NCBI RefSeq assembly: GCF_028736035.1
Contig: NZ_CP117866.1
Span: 6,200,001-6,264,000 of the forward strand
Direction: 5' to 3'
DNA length: 64,000 nt
Source of the DNA: Streptomyces sp. T12
GTDB taxonomy: Bacteria; Actinomycetota; Actinomycetes; Streptomycetales; Streptomycetaceae
The notes under the pieces were generated by a model. It made no database searches. It was not told where the DNA came from and saw only the letters and a program-made list of their open reading frames with translations. Positions 25,512 to 33,671 of the stretch are shown piece by piece (the first letter of the stretch is position 1; every line of letters begins with the position of its first letter). The translations under genes were made by a program, and so were the position numbers.

Positions 25512-26971
25512 TCGTTGATCCGTGCTCGGCCCACATTGTCGCTCACCAGCACACGGCCTGGATGTTGATCAACCTCCTGGCTCGCGCGGATGGCGTGATC
25601 CAGGCCGTTCACGTTGTGTGCCCGCCGGACGTGCCTATGGCCGGACGCGTTGTGCCACTTGCCCGACGGGATCTGCCGCTCGACCAGGCCCTGGTACGAG
25701 GAGGGCAGGCGATCGGCGCAGTCCCCGTGTCCTCGGCGCGCACTGCAGCGCCAGCGGACACCCTGATCGTGATCGGGTCCCAGCGCCGCGATGCGCACCC
25801 TAATCTGCGGTTTGTTGCAGGATACGGATGGTGGGGCGGCGTCAGCAATCATCCGATTCCTGTCCGCGAGGCGTCAGGCCCGTTGCCTTTCGGCCCTTAC
25901 GTTGCCGCTGCGCTAGCCGCCGCCGAGGTCTTCTTGAGCGTCCGTCTGCCTCGATACGGTGACGCGCCCACCGAAACGTACGGCTGGGACTGCTGGGGCC
26001 AGAGGTTGAGTACTGTCCCCGCGCCGGATGCCCCAAACGAACTTGCCGAGCTGGACCTGACTGGAACCGCCCTTGCGGGTGTGGGCGCGGTCGGCAGCAC
26101 CTGGGCCCATGCCTTGTGGGCAGCTCCGGGACTTGGTGGGGAAGTGACCTTGGCCGACGGGGACGAGGAAGGGGTCACGACCACGAACCTGAACCGCTGC
26201 CCGCTGTTCGGCCACGACCATATCGGCTTGCCAAAGGCGGAGTGCGCGGCCGGTGTCGCAGCAGATGCAGATATTCTCTGGCGACCGCACAACGCCCGCT
26301 TCGAGCAACTGGGGCTGACCCCAGGCCAGTTGGTTTCTGCCGTCGATACGAACCGCGCGCGCGGCGAGCTCCAGAACCGTTACGCGCCCAGCATGCTCTC
26401 GGCGAGCACCTTGGATCTGCGAGCAGAAGTCCTGCGCATCGGACCGCCGGGTGTCGGGGCGTGCCTGCGTTGCTTCAACCCGCCTGAAGCATTCACCGGT
26501 GACGACGAGCTTCGCGACCATGTCCGAGCAGGTGGAAAGGAAGCTGCACTGGCCCTCGCCGCAGACGTCGGCATTTCCAGGTCGGAGGTTCAACGATGGC
26601 TCGATCGCGGAGAATGCGGTGAGGTCGGGACACGGCTTCTCGAATCGTTGCGCCGACAAGCTGAGCCTCATCAAGCTCGCTTCGCGGTCGGCTTCACCTC
26701 CGCGATGGCGGGTACCCTACTTGCCGCCGAAACGATCAAGTTGCTCTTGGGTCAGCCCATGCATCCGGGCGAGCCGGACCACAACAACGTAACGTTCCAG
26801 TTCCTCAAGCCCACAGCTCTGGTCAATGCAAGTAGCCGTCTAGCACGTGATCCGCAGTGTCCTGCGTGCGCGCCCACGAATCGTGCCCTGGGTGTGTGGC
26901 GGCGCCGCACGGCATCAGCGAGGGGAGGGTCATTCACTATGCCGACGGCCGGTCCAGATGATACTGCGTGA
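25424..26971 (+). CDS. E1-like ThiF-fold activating enzyme (BilD-like)
   Basis: 515 residues. GTG 25424 has AGGAG at 6 bases, which supports the long overlap with the protease gene. Residues ~1-205 form an N-terminal domain without nucleotide motifs. The adenylation domain starts near 210: GVGAVGST (about 219-226), acidic LADGDEEG (about 243-250), TTNLNR (about 253-258, the NxxR arch), K271 and D308. Zinc cysteines C347, C350, C479 and C482 close the fold. Cys398 (RGECGEV) is the best candidate for the thioester residue, though unproven. It activates the Ubl for the E2. Confidence 0.87.
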   Translation: MARISDRHEGDLKGQLTPFTDLQPVAVAVVVDPCSAHIVAHQHTAWMLINLLARADGVIQAVHVVCPPDVPMAGRVVPLARRDLPLDQALVRGGQAIGAVPVSSARTAAPADTLIVIGSQRRDAHPNLRFVAGYGWWGGVSNHPIPVREASGPLPFGPYVAAALAAAEVFLSVRLPRYGDAPTETYGWDCWGQRLSTVPAPDAPNELAELDLTGTALAGVGAVGSTWAHALWAAPGLGGEVTLADGDEEGVTTTNLNRCPLFGHDHIGLPKAECAAGVAADADILWRPHNARFEQLGLTPGQLVSAVDTNRARGELQNRYAPSMLSASTLDLRAEVLRIGPPGVGACLRCFNPPEAFTGDDELRDHVRAGGKEAALALAADVGISRSEVQRWLDRGECGEVGTRLLESLRRQAEPHQARFAVGFTSAMAGTLLAAETIKLLLGQPMHPGEPDHNNVTFQFLKPTALVNASSRLARDPQCPACAPTNRALGVWRRRTASARGGSFTMPTAGPDDTA

Positions 26972-27027
26972 GAACTGCGGCTGTCCGCACCACTGAGTTG
27001 GGCTAGTCGCCCAGATCGGCCGTCGTT

Positions 27028-27206
27028 CAGTCGCTGTTGGGGCCGGAACCGATGACGTTGAAGATCTCCGCTGTCGGGCTCATGCCTTGGGCTCTGGCGC
27101 GAACTCTTGATCGCAGGACGTACCGAGCCGTATCCACGACGAGTGCGAACGCCTTGTCCGCGCCGGCTTCGATAGCCGCCTGGCCAGAGCCTGAAACCGG
27201 CGCTGT
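27028..27206 (-). other. Open in-frame tail after the serine hydrolase stop
   Basis: Directly beyond the TGA at 27207 the same minus-strand frame stays open for about 55 codons (GQAAIEAGADKAFALVVDTA, YVLRSRVRAQGMSPTAEIF) to a stop near 27028. It has no start or ribosome-binding site of its own. It may be a gene fragment or the cut-off end of a longer protein; I do not recognise it. The rest of 26972-27206 shows nothing. Confidence 0.4.
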
Positions 27207-28259
27207 TCAGGCGAAGACGAGAGAGCGGAACTCGTTGCGGACGCGGGTGAGTGGTTCGCGGTCCCGGCTGTAGTAGAGCTTGTTGGTGAGCAGAGCTGCC
27301 CAGCGGTCCTTCCTGGGGGAGAGCCACATGCCGGTGCCTGTGAAGCCGTAGTGCACCCAGACGTCGTCGGCTTCCGACGTCGTGCCTGGTGCGGGGTGCC
27401 AGAACAGGCCCCGGGGTGGGTTCAGTTCACCAGTGTGGATCTGGAGAGATTCCTTGATCCAGTCCGCGCCGAATCCGGGTGAAGCGTTCAGTCGGTTCGG
27501 ATCGAGGAGATAGCGCAGGAACGCGACGAGGTCGTCGAGGACGGAGAAGGCTCCCGCGATGCCGCACACCCCGTCGAGCAGACGAGCGGAGAAGTCGTGG
27601 GCGGTTCCCTTGAGATGGGTTCTTGTGCCGTCGTCGAGTTCGGTCGGTGCGCAGCGGGCGGCCACATCGGGGCTCAACGGCCCGAAGCAGGTCTGTGCCA
27701 TGCCCAGCGGGCGCCAGACGCGTTCTGCTGCGAGCGCGTCGAGCCGCTGACCGGAGAGGTGCTCGGCGAGGTAGCCGAGGATGAGGGCGGCGCGGTCGGT
27801 GTATTCCACGGCCTCACCAGGCGGCCGGTGCAGGGCTTCACGGAGGACGCCGTCGCGGACGTCCTGCAGGTCGGTGCCGTACAGGTTCTTGAGGTTGGCC
27901 CGGAGCGGTACGCCGGCGGTGTGGGTGAGCAGGCGGCGTGCGGTCACCTGAGCCAGTGGATGTCCGCTCACTTCCGGCCACAAGTCGCCCAGTGGCGCGT
28001 CGAGTTGGAGCTTGCCGTCCTCGACGAGACAGCCGATGGCCGACCACACAGCGAGGATCTTGGTCAGGCTGGCGACGTCGAAGACCGTGTCGCTCCGCAT
28101 CGGCTCGTCGGGCCGCTCGGGATCCAGGACGCCTGTGGTGCCGCTGGCCTGGGTTCCCCGGCCGTCACCGACGGCCCACACGGCTCCCGGGTAGATCTTG
28201 TCGCCTGCACCGTCGTGGAGGAGTCGGTGGATGCGGTCGGTGTCGAGGTCGAGCGCCAT
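27207..28259 (-). CDS. Serine hydrolase, beta-lactamase/class C-like
   Basis: 350 residues from ATG 28259 with GGGAG upstream. The active-site S64-x-x-K67 lies in VFDVASLTKILA; the tyrosine motif reads EYTDRAALILGYL (Y-x-D instead of Y-x-N), and HYGFTGTG near the end supplies the third motif. No signal peptide is seen, so it acts in the cytoplasm, more likely as an esterase, amidase or acyltransferase than as a resistance enzyme. It is the last gene of the minus-strand operon that begins at 33496. Confidence 0.87.
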   Translation of the reverse strand: MALDLDTDRIHRLLHDGAGDKIYPGAVWAVGDGRGTQASGTTGVLDPERPDEPMRSDTVFDVASLTKILAVWSAIGCLVEDGKLQLDAPLGDLWPEVSGHPLAQVTARRLLTHTAGVPLRANLKNLYGTDLQDVRDGVLREALHRPPGEAVEYTDRAALILGYLAEHLSGQRLDALAAERVWRPLGMAQTCFGPLSPDVAARCAPTELDDGTRTHLKGTAHDFSARLLDGVCGIAGAFSVLDDLVAFLRYLLDPNRLNASPGFGADWIKESLQIHTGELNPPRGLFWHPAPGTTSEADDVWVHYGFTGTGMWLSPRKDRWAALLTNKLYYSRDREPLTRVRNEFRSLVFA

Positions 28260-28347
28260 GGTCTCCCGATCGATCGTGGGCCGTGAGATGTCCCGGTGGT
28301 CAGCGTAGTGAGGCGGCCGGTACGGAACCGGCTGCGGCACGAACAGG

Positions 28348-29445
28348 TCAGATGAGCTGTTTGCCGAGGTCGGCCAGGGCAGCAGCGGTGGCCGAGAGGG
28401 GATAGCGAGCGGCGTTGGCGCGGCCCGCAGCTTTCAGGGCCGCCAGTAGGCCGGGTGTGCAGCGGAGCCGGTTGAGGTCTTGGGCGACGGTGGCTGGGTT
28501 GGTGAACTCGGTTGCCAGGCCGGTTGCGGCGAGCGTGTCGCTCAGCCCTGGAACGGGTTGGTAGACGACCGGTAGTCCGCAGGCTTGGGCTTCGAGAGCG
28601 ACCAGGCCCATGGCTTCGAGGGTGGTCGAGGGCATGACGAGGACGTCGTGGTCGGCGAAGGCTCTCCACAGCTGTGGACGGCTGAGCCAGCCGAGATAGC
28701 GGACGTGGACCTTGAGCTGGCGCAGAAGTGGGGCCAGACCATGGAACTGGTGACGAGGCGCTGCGATGCTCAGTTCAACCGCTTGGGCTACGGGCATCGC
28801 GCGTAGGAGTGCCTCGATGCCCTTCTCGGCGGTGAGGCGTCCTGCGTAGAGCAGCCGGAGGTGTCCGGTCGGTCGGCGGGCCGGGCGCGGCGGTGGGGTG
28901 GTGAGCAGATGGTCGGGGATGCCCCAGGGAATCTTTGCGATCTTCCTGCGCTCCGTGGTGGGCGCGAGCTGAAGGAGCCGATCCGCCATGGCGCCGGTCG
29001 GGACGACGATGGCGTCCGCGAGACGCGCGGTTTCCTGCAGGACACGCAGCTGGTCGCGGTGGGATTCGGCGAACAGCAGGTCGGTGCCGTGGACGAGCGC
29101 GATGCGAGGGTGTGCGGGTAGGGCGCGGATCAGGGCTGGAGTTCCGCCGAAGGTGAGGTGTTGGAGGTGGAGGACATCGACGCTGGACGGGTCGATGCGC
29201 TGCGTCAGGGACCGGCGCAACGCGTTGACGTACGCCGTGAATGGAGGCCCGGAGAGGCATTTACCAGGTACGGCCACCAGCTCCAGCTCCGCAGGTAGGT
29301 GGGGCGGAGGCGCTTGCGGGGCGAGCATGAAGGCGCTGGCCGAGATCGGTGGGTTCTTGCCGGTGTAGAGGTCGAGGAAGAGTTCGACACTGCCGCCGGC
29401 GCTGCCGAAGGGCAGGTCGAGGACGGTCGCTACCCGTGGACTCAC
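28348..29445 (-). CDS. GT4-family glycosyltransferase
   Basis: 365 residues from GTG 29445, preceded by GGAGG. Two Rossmann halves are evident. The N-terminal one has VLHLQHLTFGGTPALI and LVHGTDLLF. The C-terminal one has LRLLYAGRLTAEKGIEALL and the E-x7-E signature TLEAMGLVALEAQACGLPVV, which binds the nucleotide sugar. It is a retaining glycosyltransferase of unknown donor and acceptor. The start overlaps the end of the dCTP-deaminase-like gene 1 by 4 bases. Confidence 0.9.
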   Translation of the reverse strand: MSPRVATVLDLPFGSAGGSVELFLDLYTGKNPPISASAFMLAPQAPPPHLPAELELVAVPGKCLSGPPFTAYVNALRRSLTQRIDPSSVDVLHLQHLTFGGTPALIRALPAHPRIALVHGTDLLFAESHRDQLRVLQETARLADAIVVPTGAMADRLLQLAPTTERRKIAKIPWGIPDHLLTTPPPRPARRPTGHLRLLYAGRLTAEKGIEALLRAMPVAQAVELSIAAPRHQFHGLAPLLRQLKVHVRYLGWLSRPQLWRAFADHDVLVMPSTTLEAMGLVALEAQACGLPVVYQPVPGLSDTLAATGLATEFTNPATVAQDLNRLRCTPGLLAALKAAGRANAARYPLSATAAALADLGKQLI

Positions 29446-29978
29446 GTGGCACCTCCGGGGAGCTCTTCGTAGAGGTGCGAGATGTCGATGCCTGCGGTCG
29501 CGGTGTATTTGAGGCCGTACTGTTGGTAGCTGGCCGGGGTGCCGAGGCTGTGGAGGAAGACGAGCTTGCCGAAGGTCATCCGTGGATAGACGCGGACCGG
29601 TCTGGCGGCGCGGATCTCCAGGGTCCAGCGGATGGCGTGGCCTTGATGCCCGAGTGGGGCGGAGACATGGACCCAGATGCCAAGCGCGCCGATGGTGCGG
29701 TCGCCGTTGAGGAATTGGGCGTACATCTCCGATCCGGTCGTCTCGTGGGTGATGCCGAGGTAGAGCACGCCGGGGTGCAGGACATATCCGGAGTCCGGGA
29801 TGGCGGTCTCGGCGTACGGAGTCGGAGAGGCCGCGTCCAGATCGGCGTCGCAGATGCGCAGGGTGTCGCCGAGGCGCCAGTCGTAGGCATTGGGGGAGAG
29901 GCGGGCCGGGTCGTACGGTTCGATCACGATCTCGCCCGTGGCTTGAGCGGCGGCGATCGCGAGTCCGGTGAGGATCAC
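29442..29978 (-). CDS. dCTP deaminase-fold protein, paralog 1
   Basis: 178 residues from GTG 29978. Alignment by eye to Dcd/dUTPase-type deaminases runs through RLSPNAYDWRLGD, HPGVLYLG, GALGIWVHVSAPLG and WTLEIRAARPVRVYPRM. It keeps the catalytic Glu (TLEI), but the Ser/Arg loop that reads GRSSxxRLG in active enzymes is here GDRTIGALG, so the substrate-binding Ser and Arg are missing. The neighbour at 29975 shows the opposite pattern. Both ends overlap adjacent genes by four bases, so a hetero-oligomer is plausible. Confidence 0.83.
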   Translation of the reverse strand: MILTGLAIAAAQATGEIVIEPYDPARLSPNAYDWRLGDTLRICDADLDAASPTPYAETAIPDSGYVLHPGVLYLGITHETTGSEMYAQFLNGDRTIGALGIWVHVSAPLGHQGHAIRWTLEIRAARPVRVYPRMTFGKLVFLHSLGTPASYQQYGLKYTATAGIDISHLYEELPGGAT

Positions 29979-30514
29979 GAGGCCACCGCCCGGAGCTTGG
30001 TCACGTCGCGCCAGTAGGCGGAGGGCTGCGGGCCGGTCGCAGCCTGGTACTTGCCTGCGTACGGCGAGATGGGGCCGGTGGAGGCGAAGAACATGATCTG
30101 TCCGATCCGCATGCCCGCGTAGACGCGAAGGGGGCGGATGGGTGTGAGCATCAGGGTCCATTGGCCGTGGAAGCCTATGTCCCCGATGGGGGCGGTGATC
30201 TCCACGAAGAGGCCGAGCCGTCCGACGGAAGACCGGCCGAACAGCAGCGGGACGAAGACGTCGGAGCCCACCTCTTCGAGGGTGTGGCCGAGGTAGAGCT
30301 CGCCGGGTTGGAGGACGTACCCGTCCGGTCCGATCGTGCACTCGGTGGTGGCGTTCGGCTGGTAGGCGTCCAGGACGTCGGCGGTGTAGGTGAGCAGGAT
30401 CGGGCCGAGGCGGACGTTGTAGCTGTTGGGATTGACCTGTTCGGAGGCGAAGGGCGTGATCCGCAGGCGGCCGTCGTGCGCGGCGGCGGTGATTTCGGGG
30501 CCGGTGAGGATCAT
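29975..30514 (-). CDS. dCTP deaminase-fold protein, paralog 2
   Basis: 179 residues. Clear Dcd features: VNPNSYNVRLGP, LQPGELYLGHT, GRSSVGRLGLFVEITAPIGD and RPLRVYAGMRIGQIMFF. The Ser/Arg loop GRSSVGRLG is intact, but the catalytic Glu of the T-L-E-x motif is replaced by Met (WTLML), so on its own it should not deaminate. It is encoded head to tail with paralog 1, which has the Glu and lacks the loop. Together they could rebuild one active site, because Dcd sites form between subunits. The substrate may not be dCTP. Confidence 0.85.
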   Translation of the reverse strand: MILTGPEITAAAHDGRLRITPFASEQVNPNSYNVRLGPILLTYTADVLDAYQPNATTECTIGPDGYVLQPGELYLGHTLEEVGSDVFVPLLFGRSSVGRLGLFVEITAPIGDIGFHGQWTLMLTPIRPLRVYAGMRIGQIMFFASTGPISPYAGKYQAATGPQPSAYWRDVTKLRAVAS

Positions 30515-31740
30515 CGCGTGCCTCCGTCGGCGGGCGCAGTGAGGACGTGCTTGAGGGCCTGACCGAGGAGCAGCCCTGCTGCGTGTGAGCGGCCGGCCAG
30601 GTAGTTGTCTGCGAGGTAGTCGGTGGTCAGCACCGTGGTGATGCCGTCCGGCAACGGGTCCGGCGACGCGACGAGAGGACCGGCCTGTTCCGTGAGGGCG
30701 GTCAACAGGCCGTGAACGTCCTGACGGAAGTGTTCTGGGATACGGGCGTGAACGAGCTGGTTGCCGAAGGGCTCGATGGCGAGCAGGTCGCCCAGCGTGA
30801 GGATGTCGTCGAGCGGGACAGGCCGCAGCGCGGTGTGGTTGAGGATGACTGCGTCGACGCCGAGTCCGCTCCGCAGACGCGTGGCCAGGTCGAGGAGCAG
30901 GCCGCGGCGATCGGGTGTCTGGTGGCTATACGCCCGAGCGACGGGGCCGAGGCCGCTTGCCAACTCCTTCCCGACTCTCCCGATTTCTTTGATCGCCTCT
31001 GACAGTTCGGCTGGAACAGCGGCTGGTTTCCGGTCCGGGAAGCGAGTGGTGCCGGCGCCCCAGCCCGGCCCGATCGGCGTGGCAACCGCGTACCCGTCGG
31101 CGAGTTCCCGTCCTTTGACGATGAGCGTGTCGCCCACCCGAGCCGGGCCGGATTGATCGCTGTGGCAGTGCCCGGCGAAGATCACGTCTAGAAACGGGCA
31201 TGCAGCCGCCAGCTTGAGGTCCTCGTCGAACCCGGAGTGGCTGAGCAGGATCCAGCTGTCCACCTCATGGTGGTGGGCGAGCATCAGCTGGCGCAGCGCC
31301 TGGACAGGATCGGTGACGCGGTGTTCGGCGCGCTGGCCGACGGGAATCGAGTGGAAAGCCTGCCGACCGATCACCGCGGTGACGCCGACGCGTCGGCCGT
31401 CGATCTCGACGACCCGCACGCGGCAGAAGAGCGTGTCGCCTGTGTCGGCATGGACGGCGTTGGCGCAGACGGTGAGGCAGTGGAGGTCGGGTTCGAAGTG
31501 GTGCAGCCACCCGTGGTTGCCAGGCGCCAGGACGTCGTACAGCTTGAGCAGGATCTTGCGCTCGATGGCGCCGTGAGCGAGGCGGTAGTAGCCCGAGCCT
31601 TCGAAGAAGTCGCCGCAGTCCACGACGAGCGAGGTTGGGCGGAGAACGTGGAGGTGGGTCAGGAACGGGGCGGCGTGGTCGAGGGTGGAGTGGACGTCGG
31701 TGGTGGCCACGATCTGGCGCAGGGTGCGGGTGGCGGTCAT
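30511..31740 (-). CDS. 5'-nucleotidase-like metallophosphoesterase
   Basis: 409 residues. Dimetal motifs of the calcineurin-like fold are present: D15-x-H17 (TTDVHS), D41-x-x-D44 (DCGDFFEG), GNHGW (about residue 74) and, later, HSGF and GHCHS. The C-terminal ~170 residues (from LGLGPVARAYSHQTPD) resemble the 5'-nucleotidase C-terminal substrate domain with VDAVILNHTALR. There is no signal peptide, so it is cytoplasmic, unlike secreted UshA-type enzymes. It probably removes a phosphate from a nucleotide intermediate of the pathway. ATGA overlap with the MurA-like gene. Confidence 0.87.
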   Translation of the reverse strand: MTATRTLRQIVATTDVHSTLDHAAPFLTHLHVLRPTSLVVDCGDFFEGSGYYRLAHGAIERKILLKLYDVLAPGNHGWLHHFEPDLHCLTVCANAVHADTGDTLFCRVRVVEIDGRRVGVTAVIGRQAFHSIPVGQRAEHRVTDPVQALRQLMLAHHHEVDSWILLSHSGFDEDLKLAAACPFLDVIFAGHCHSDQSGPARVGDTLIVKGRELADGYAVATPIGPGWGAGTTRFPDRKPAAVPAELSEAIKEIGRVGKELASGLGPVARAYSHQTPDRRGLLLDLATRLRSGLGVDAVILNHTALRPVPLDDILTLGDLLAIEPFGNQLVHARIPEHFRQDVHGLLTALTEQAGPLVASPDPLPDGITTVLTTDYLADNYLAGRSHAAGLLLGQALKHVLTAPADGGTR

Positions 31741-33056
31741 GGGGTGACCTCGCAGATGTCGGCACCCAGCGCCCGGAGCTTGCCGGGGAGGTCGGCGTGA
31801 CCACGGCGGAGTTGGTCGAGGCCGCCGACGGTGGTGACGCCTCGCGCGGTGAGGCCGGCGACCATGAGGGCGGAGCCGGTGCGGATGTCGGTTGCCTCCA
31901 CGCCCGCGCCGGTCAGTCGTTGGGGGCCGGTCAGACGGCATTCGGTGGGGGAGATCTCTTCGATGCCGGCTCCGAGGCGGGCCAGTTGGGGCAGCAGGTT
32001 GCCGTGGCGGCCGGGATTGATCGCGTCGGCGAAGAGATGGGTGCCGGGCAGGCCGAGGGCGAGTGCCATGAGGGGCGGTTCGAAGTCGGCGTCCAGGCCG
32101 CCCGGGCTGAGGGAGGCGATGGCGCGCAGAGGGTGCCCTGCCGGCTTCGCGTCCTGGGCGCGGACAGAGAGCGCATCGCCCTCGACGTCGGCAGGAATGC
32201 CCAACTGCGTGAGAGCCAAGACCAGTGGCTCCACATCCCTGCCGCCTACGCCCCTGATACATGCTTCGCCACGCGTGGCGGCGACGGCGCAGGCCAGGGT
32301 GCCAGCCTCGATCTTGTCTCCGGGTACCTCCCACACCGCGGTGTCTCCCTGCCCGGAAGACGGTGGCGAGAGGGTCAGAACATCCTCGTCGACCCGGATC
32401 TCCCAGCCCACAGCGTCCAGCGCGTCCAGCACGCACAGGACCTCCGGTGAGAGATTTGGGCCACCCAGTCGCAACGGGCGACCGGTCGTCACGGCGCGGA
32501 GGACGGCGGCCACCGTGGCCCCACGGGAGCGGAACGGCAGCACCAGAGAGACCGTGCCGGTGCGCGGCGTGACGGCCTCGACGCGGTAGCCGGAGTCGTC
32601 TAACGCGCTCCGGTCGCCGAACGCCTCGTAGACCTTGAAGTGCAGTTCCATCCCGCGGGCGCCGATCCGGCAGCCTCCCGGCCAGGGCAGGCGGGCCTCA
32701 CCGTGGCGGGCGAGCAGAGCGGACACCAGGTAGTACGACGCGCGGATGTGGGCGGCCTGAGCCAGGTCGGGATGTGTGTGCCGACTCTCCGTCGGCAGGA
32801 CCACTGCGGTCGTCGGCTCGCCCGCCGGATGTGCGACGTGCCAGCCCGCCTGCTGCAACAGCGCCTGCATGATCTGGACGTCTGTGTTCGCCGGGATGTT
32901 GCCCAGTCGCACCGGGCGGCCGAGGGCTGCCGCGGCGGCCAGCAGGGGCAGAGCGGCGTTCTTCGAGCCGTCCACGGCGACGGCGCCCGAGAGCGGGGGA
33001 CCGGGGCGTACGGCGATCACCTCGGCTGCGACAGCCGGGGTGCGGGTGGTCGGCAT
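31737..33056 (-). CDS. MurA-like enolpyruvyl transferase
   Basis: 439 residues from ATG 33056 (AGGAG at 6 bases; ATG 33059 overlaps the upstream stop and is possible). The EPT fold keeps MurA residues: K32-N33 in DGSKNAALPLL, the PEP-binding Cys129 in WPGGCRIGARGMELH, and DADFEPPLMALALGLPG plus DAINPGRHGNLLPQL near the end. It is shorter in spacing and diverged from housekeeping MurA, and the context is not cell-wall synthesis. Nikkomycin/polyoxin pathways also use a MurA-like enzyme on a nucleotide, so enolpyruvylation of a nucleotide or sugar is a fair guess. Confidence 0.88.
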   Translation of the reverse strand: MPTTRTPAVAAEVIAVRPGPPLSGAVAVDGSKNAALPLLAAAAALGRPVRLGNIPANTDVQIMQALLQQAGWHVAHPAGEPTTAVVLPTESRHTHPDLAQAAHIRASYYLVSALLARHGEARLPWPGGCRIGARGMELHFKVYEAFGDRSALDDSGYRVEAVTPRTGTVSLVLPFRSRGATVAAVLRAVTTGRPLRLGGPNLSPEVLCVLDALDAVGWEIRVDEDVLTLSPPSSGQGDTAVWEVPGDKIEAGTLACAVAATRGEACIRGVGGRDVEPLVLALTQLGIPADVEGDALSVRAQDAKPAGHPLRAIASLSPGGLDADFEPPLMALALGLPGTHLFADAINPGRHGNLLPQLARLGAGIEEISPTECRLTGPQRLTGAGVEATDIRTGSALMVAGLTARGVTTVGGLDQLRRGHADLPGKLRALGADICEVTP

Positions 33057-33058
33057 CA

Positions 33059-33496
33059 TCAACTCCTCTGGAGGGGAAGGGAGACGGCGATTTCGTGGTC
33101 CGGGCCGGTGGTCAGGGCGATCTCGGCCCAGCACCGTTTGCCCGTGGGCGTCGGCTCGGCGCCGTACCGGTCGGTGAGAGCGGCGACGAGGAACAGGCCC
33201 CGGCCGTTCTCGCTGTGCTCGTCCGGGAAATCGGGCCGAGGCAGCACCGGACTGGAGTCGCACACCTCGACGCGTAGGACGGCCTCAATGAGCCGCACCC
33301 CCATGGAGACCTGACCACAGCCGGCGTACCGGACGGCGTTTGTGACCAGCTCGCTGATCACCAGCTCGGCGGTGTGCACCACCTCGTCGCCCAGATCCGC
33401 TTCCCAGCCCTGTATCGCCTCTGCGGCCTGGTGCCGGGCGGAGGCGACCGCGGTGGGGGTAGCGGGTAGGGACAGGTTGAGCTGGTGCGCTGCCAT
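33059..33496 (-). CDS. HATPase-domain protein (anti-sigma factor kinase-like)
   Basis: 145 residues. The N box ELVISELVTNAVRYA (about residues 44-58) and a G box ENGRGLFLVAAL (about 95-106) define an RsbW/SpoIIAB-type ATP-binding fold. This class is abundant in Streptomyces and often partners with XRE regulators such as the one encoded divergently at 33672. It is the first gene of the operon running down to 27207, and its stop overlaps the next start. Residues linked to kinase activity cannot be judged. Confidence 0.88.
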   Translation of the reverse strand: MAAHQLNLSLPATPTAVASARHQAAEAIQGWEADLGDEVVHTAELVISELVTNAVRYAGCGQVSMGVRLIEAVLRVEVCDSSPVLPRPDFPDEHSENGRGLFLVAALTDRYGAEPTPTGKRCWAEIALTTGPDHEIAVSLPLQRS

Positions 33497-33671
33497 GAGC
33501 GGCCTCCCGAGGTTGGTGCGGCCACTTCACGCAACCAGCTGGTCGCGGCGAGTGGTTAGCCCAGGTGCTGGCGCTGCATCGGTTATGCAGGAGCTGCATC
33601 ACGGCGAAGTACGGCTGATCTACCCTCGGTTGAGCAGGCAGGATCGGCGGCGGCGGAAGGGGCCGTGGCAG

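Noticed and set aside
24081..26971. Type II CBASS (Cap2/Cap3) as identity of the Ubl operon
   Set aside because: No CD-NTase and no effector gene is near, and a separate Ubl gene is present, which fits Bil/BUB-type operons better.
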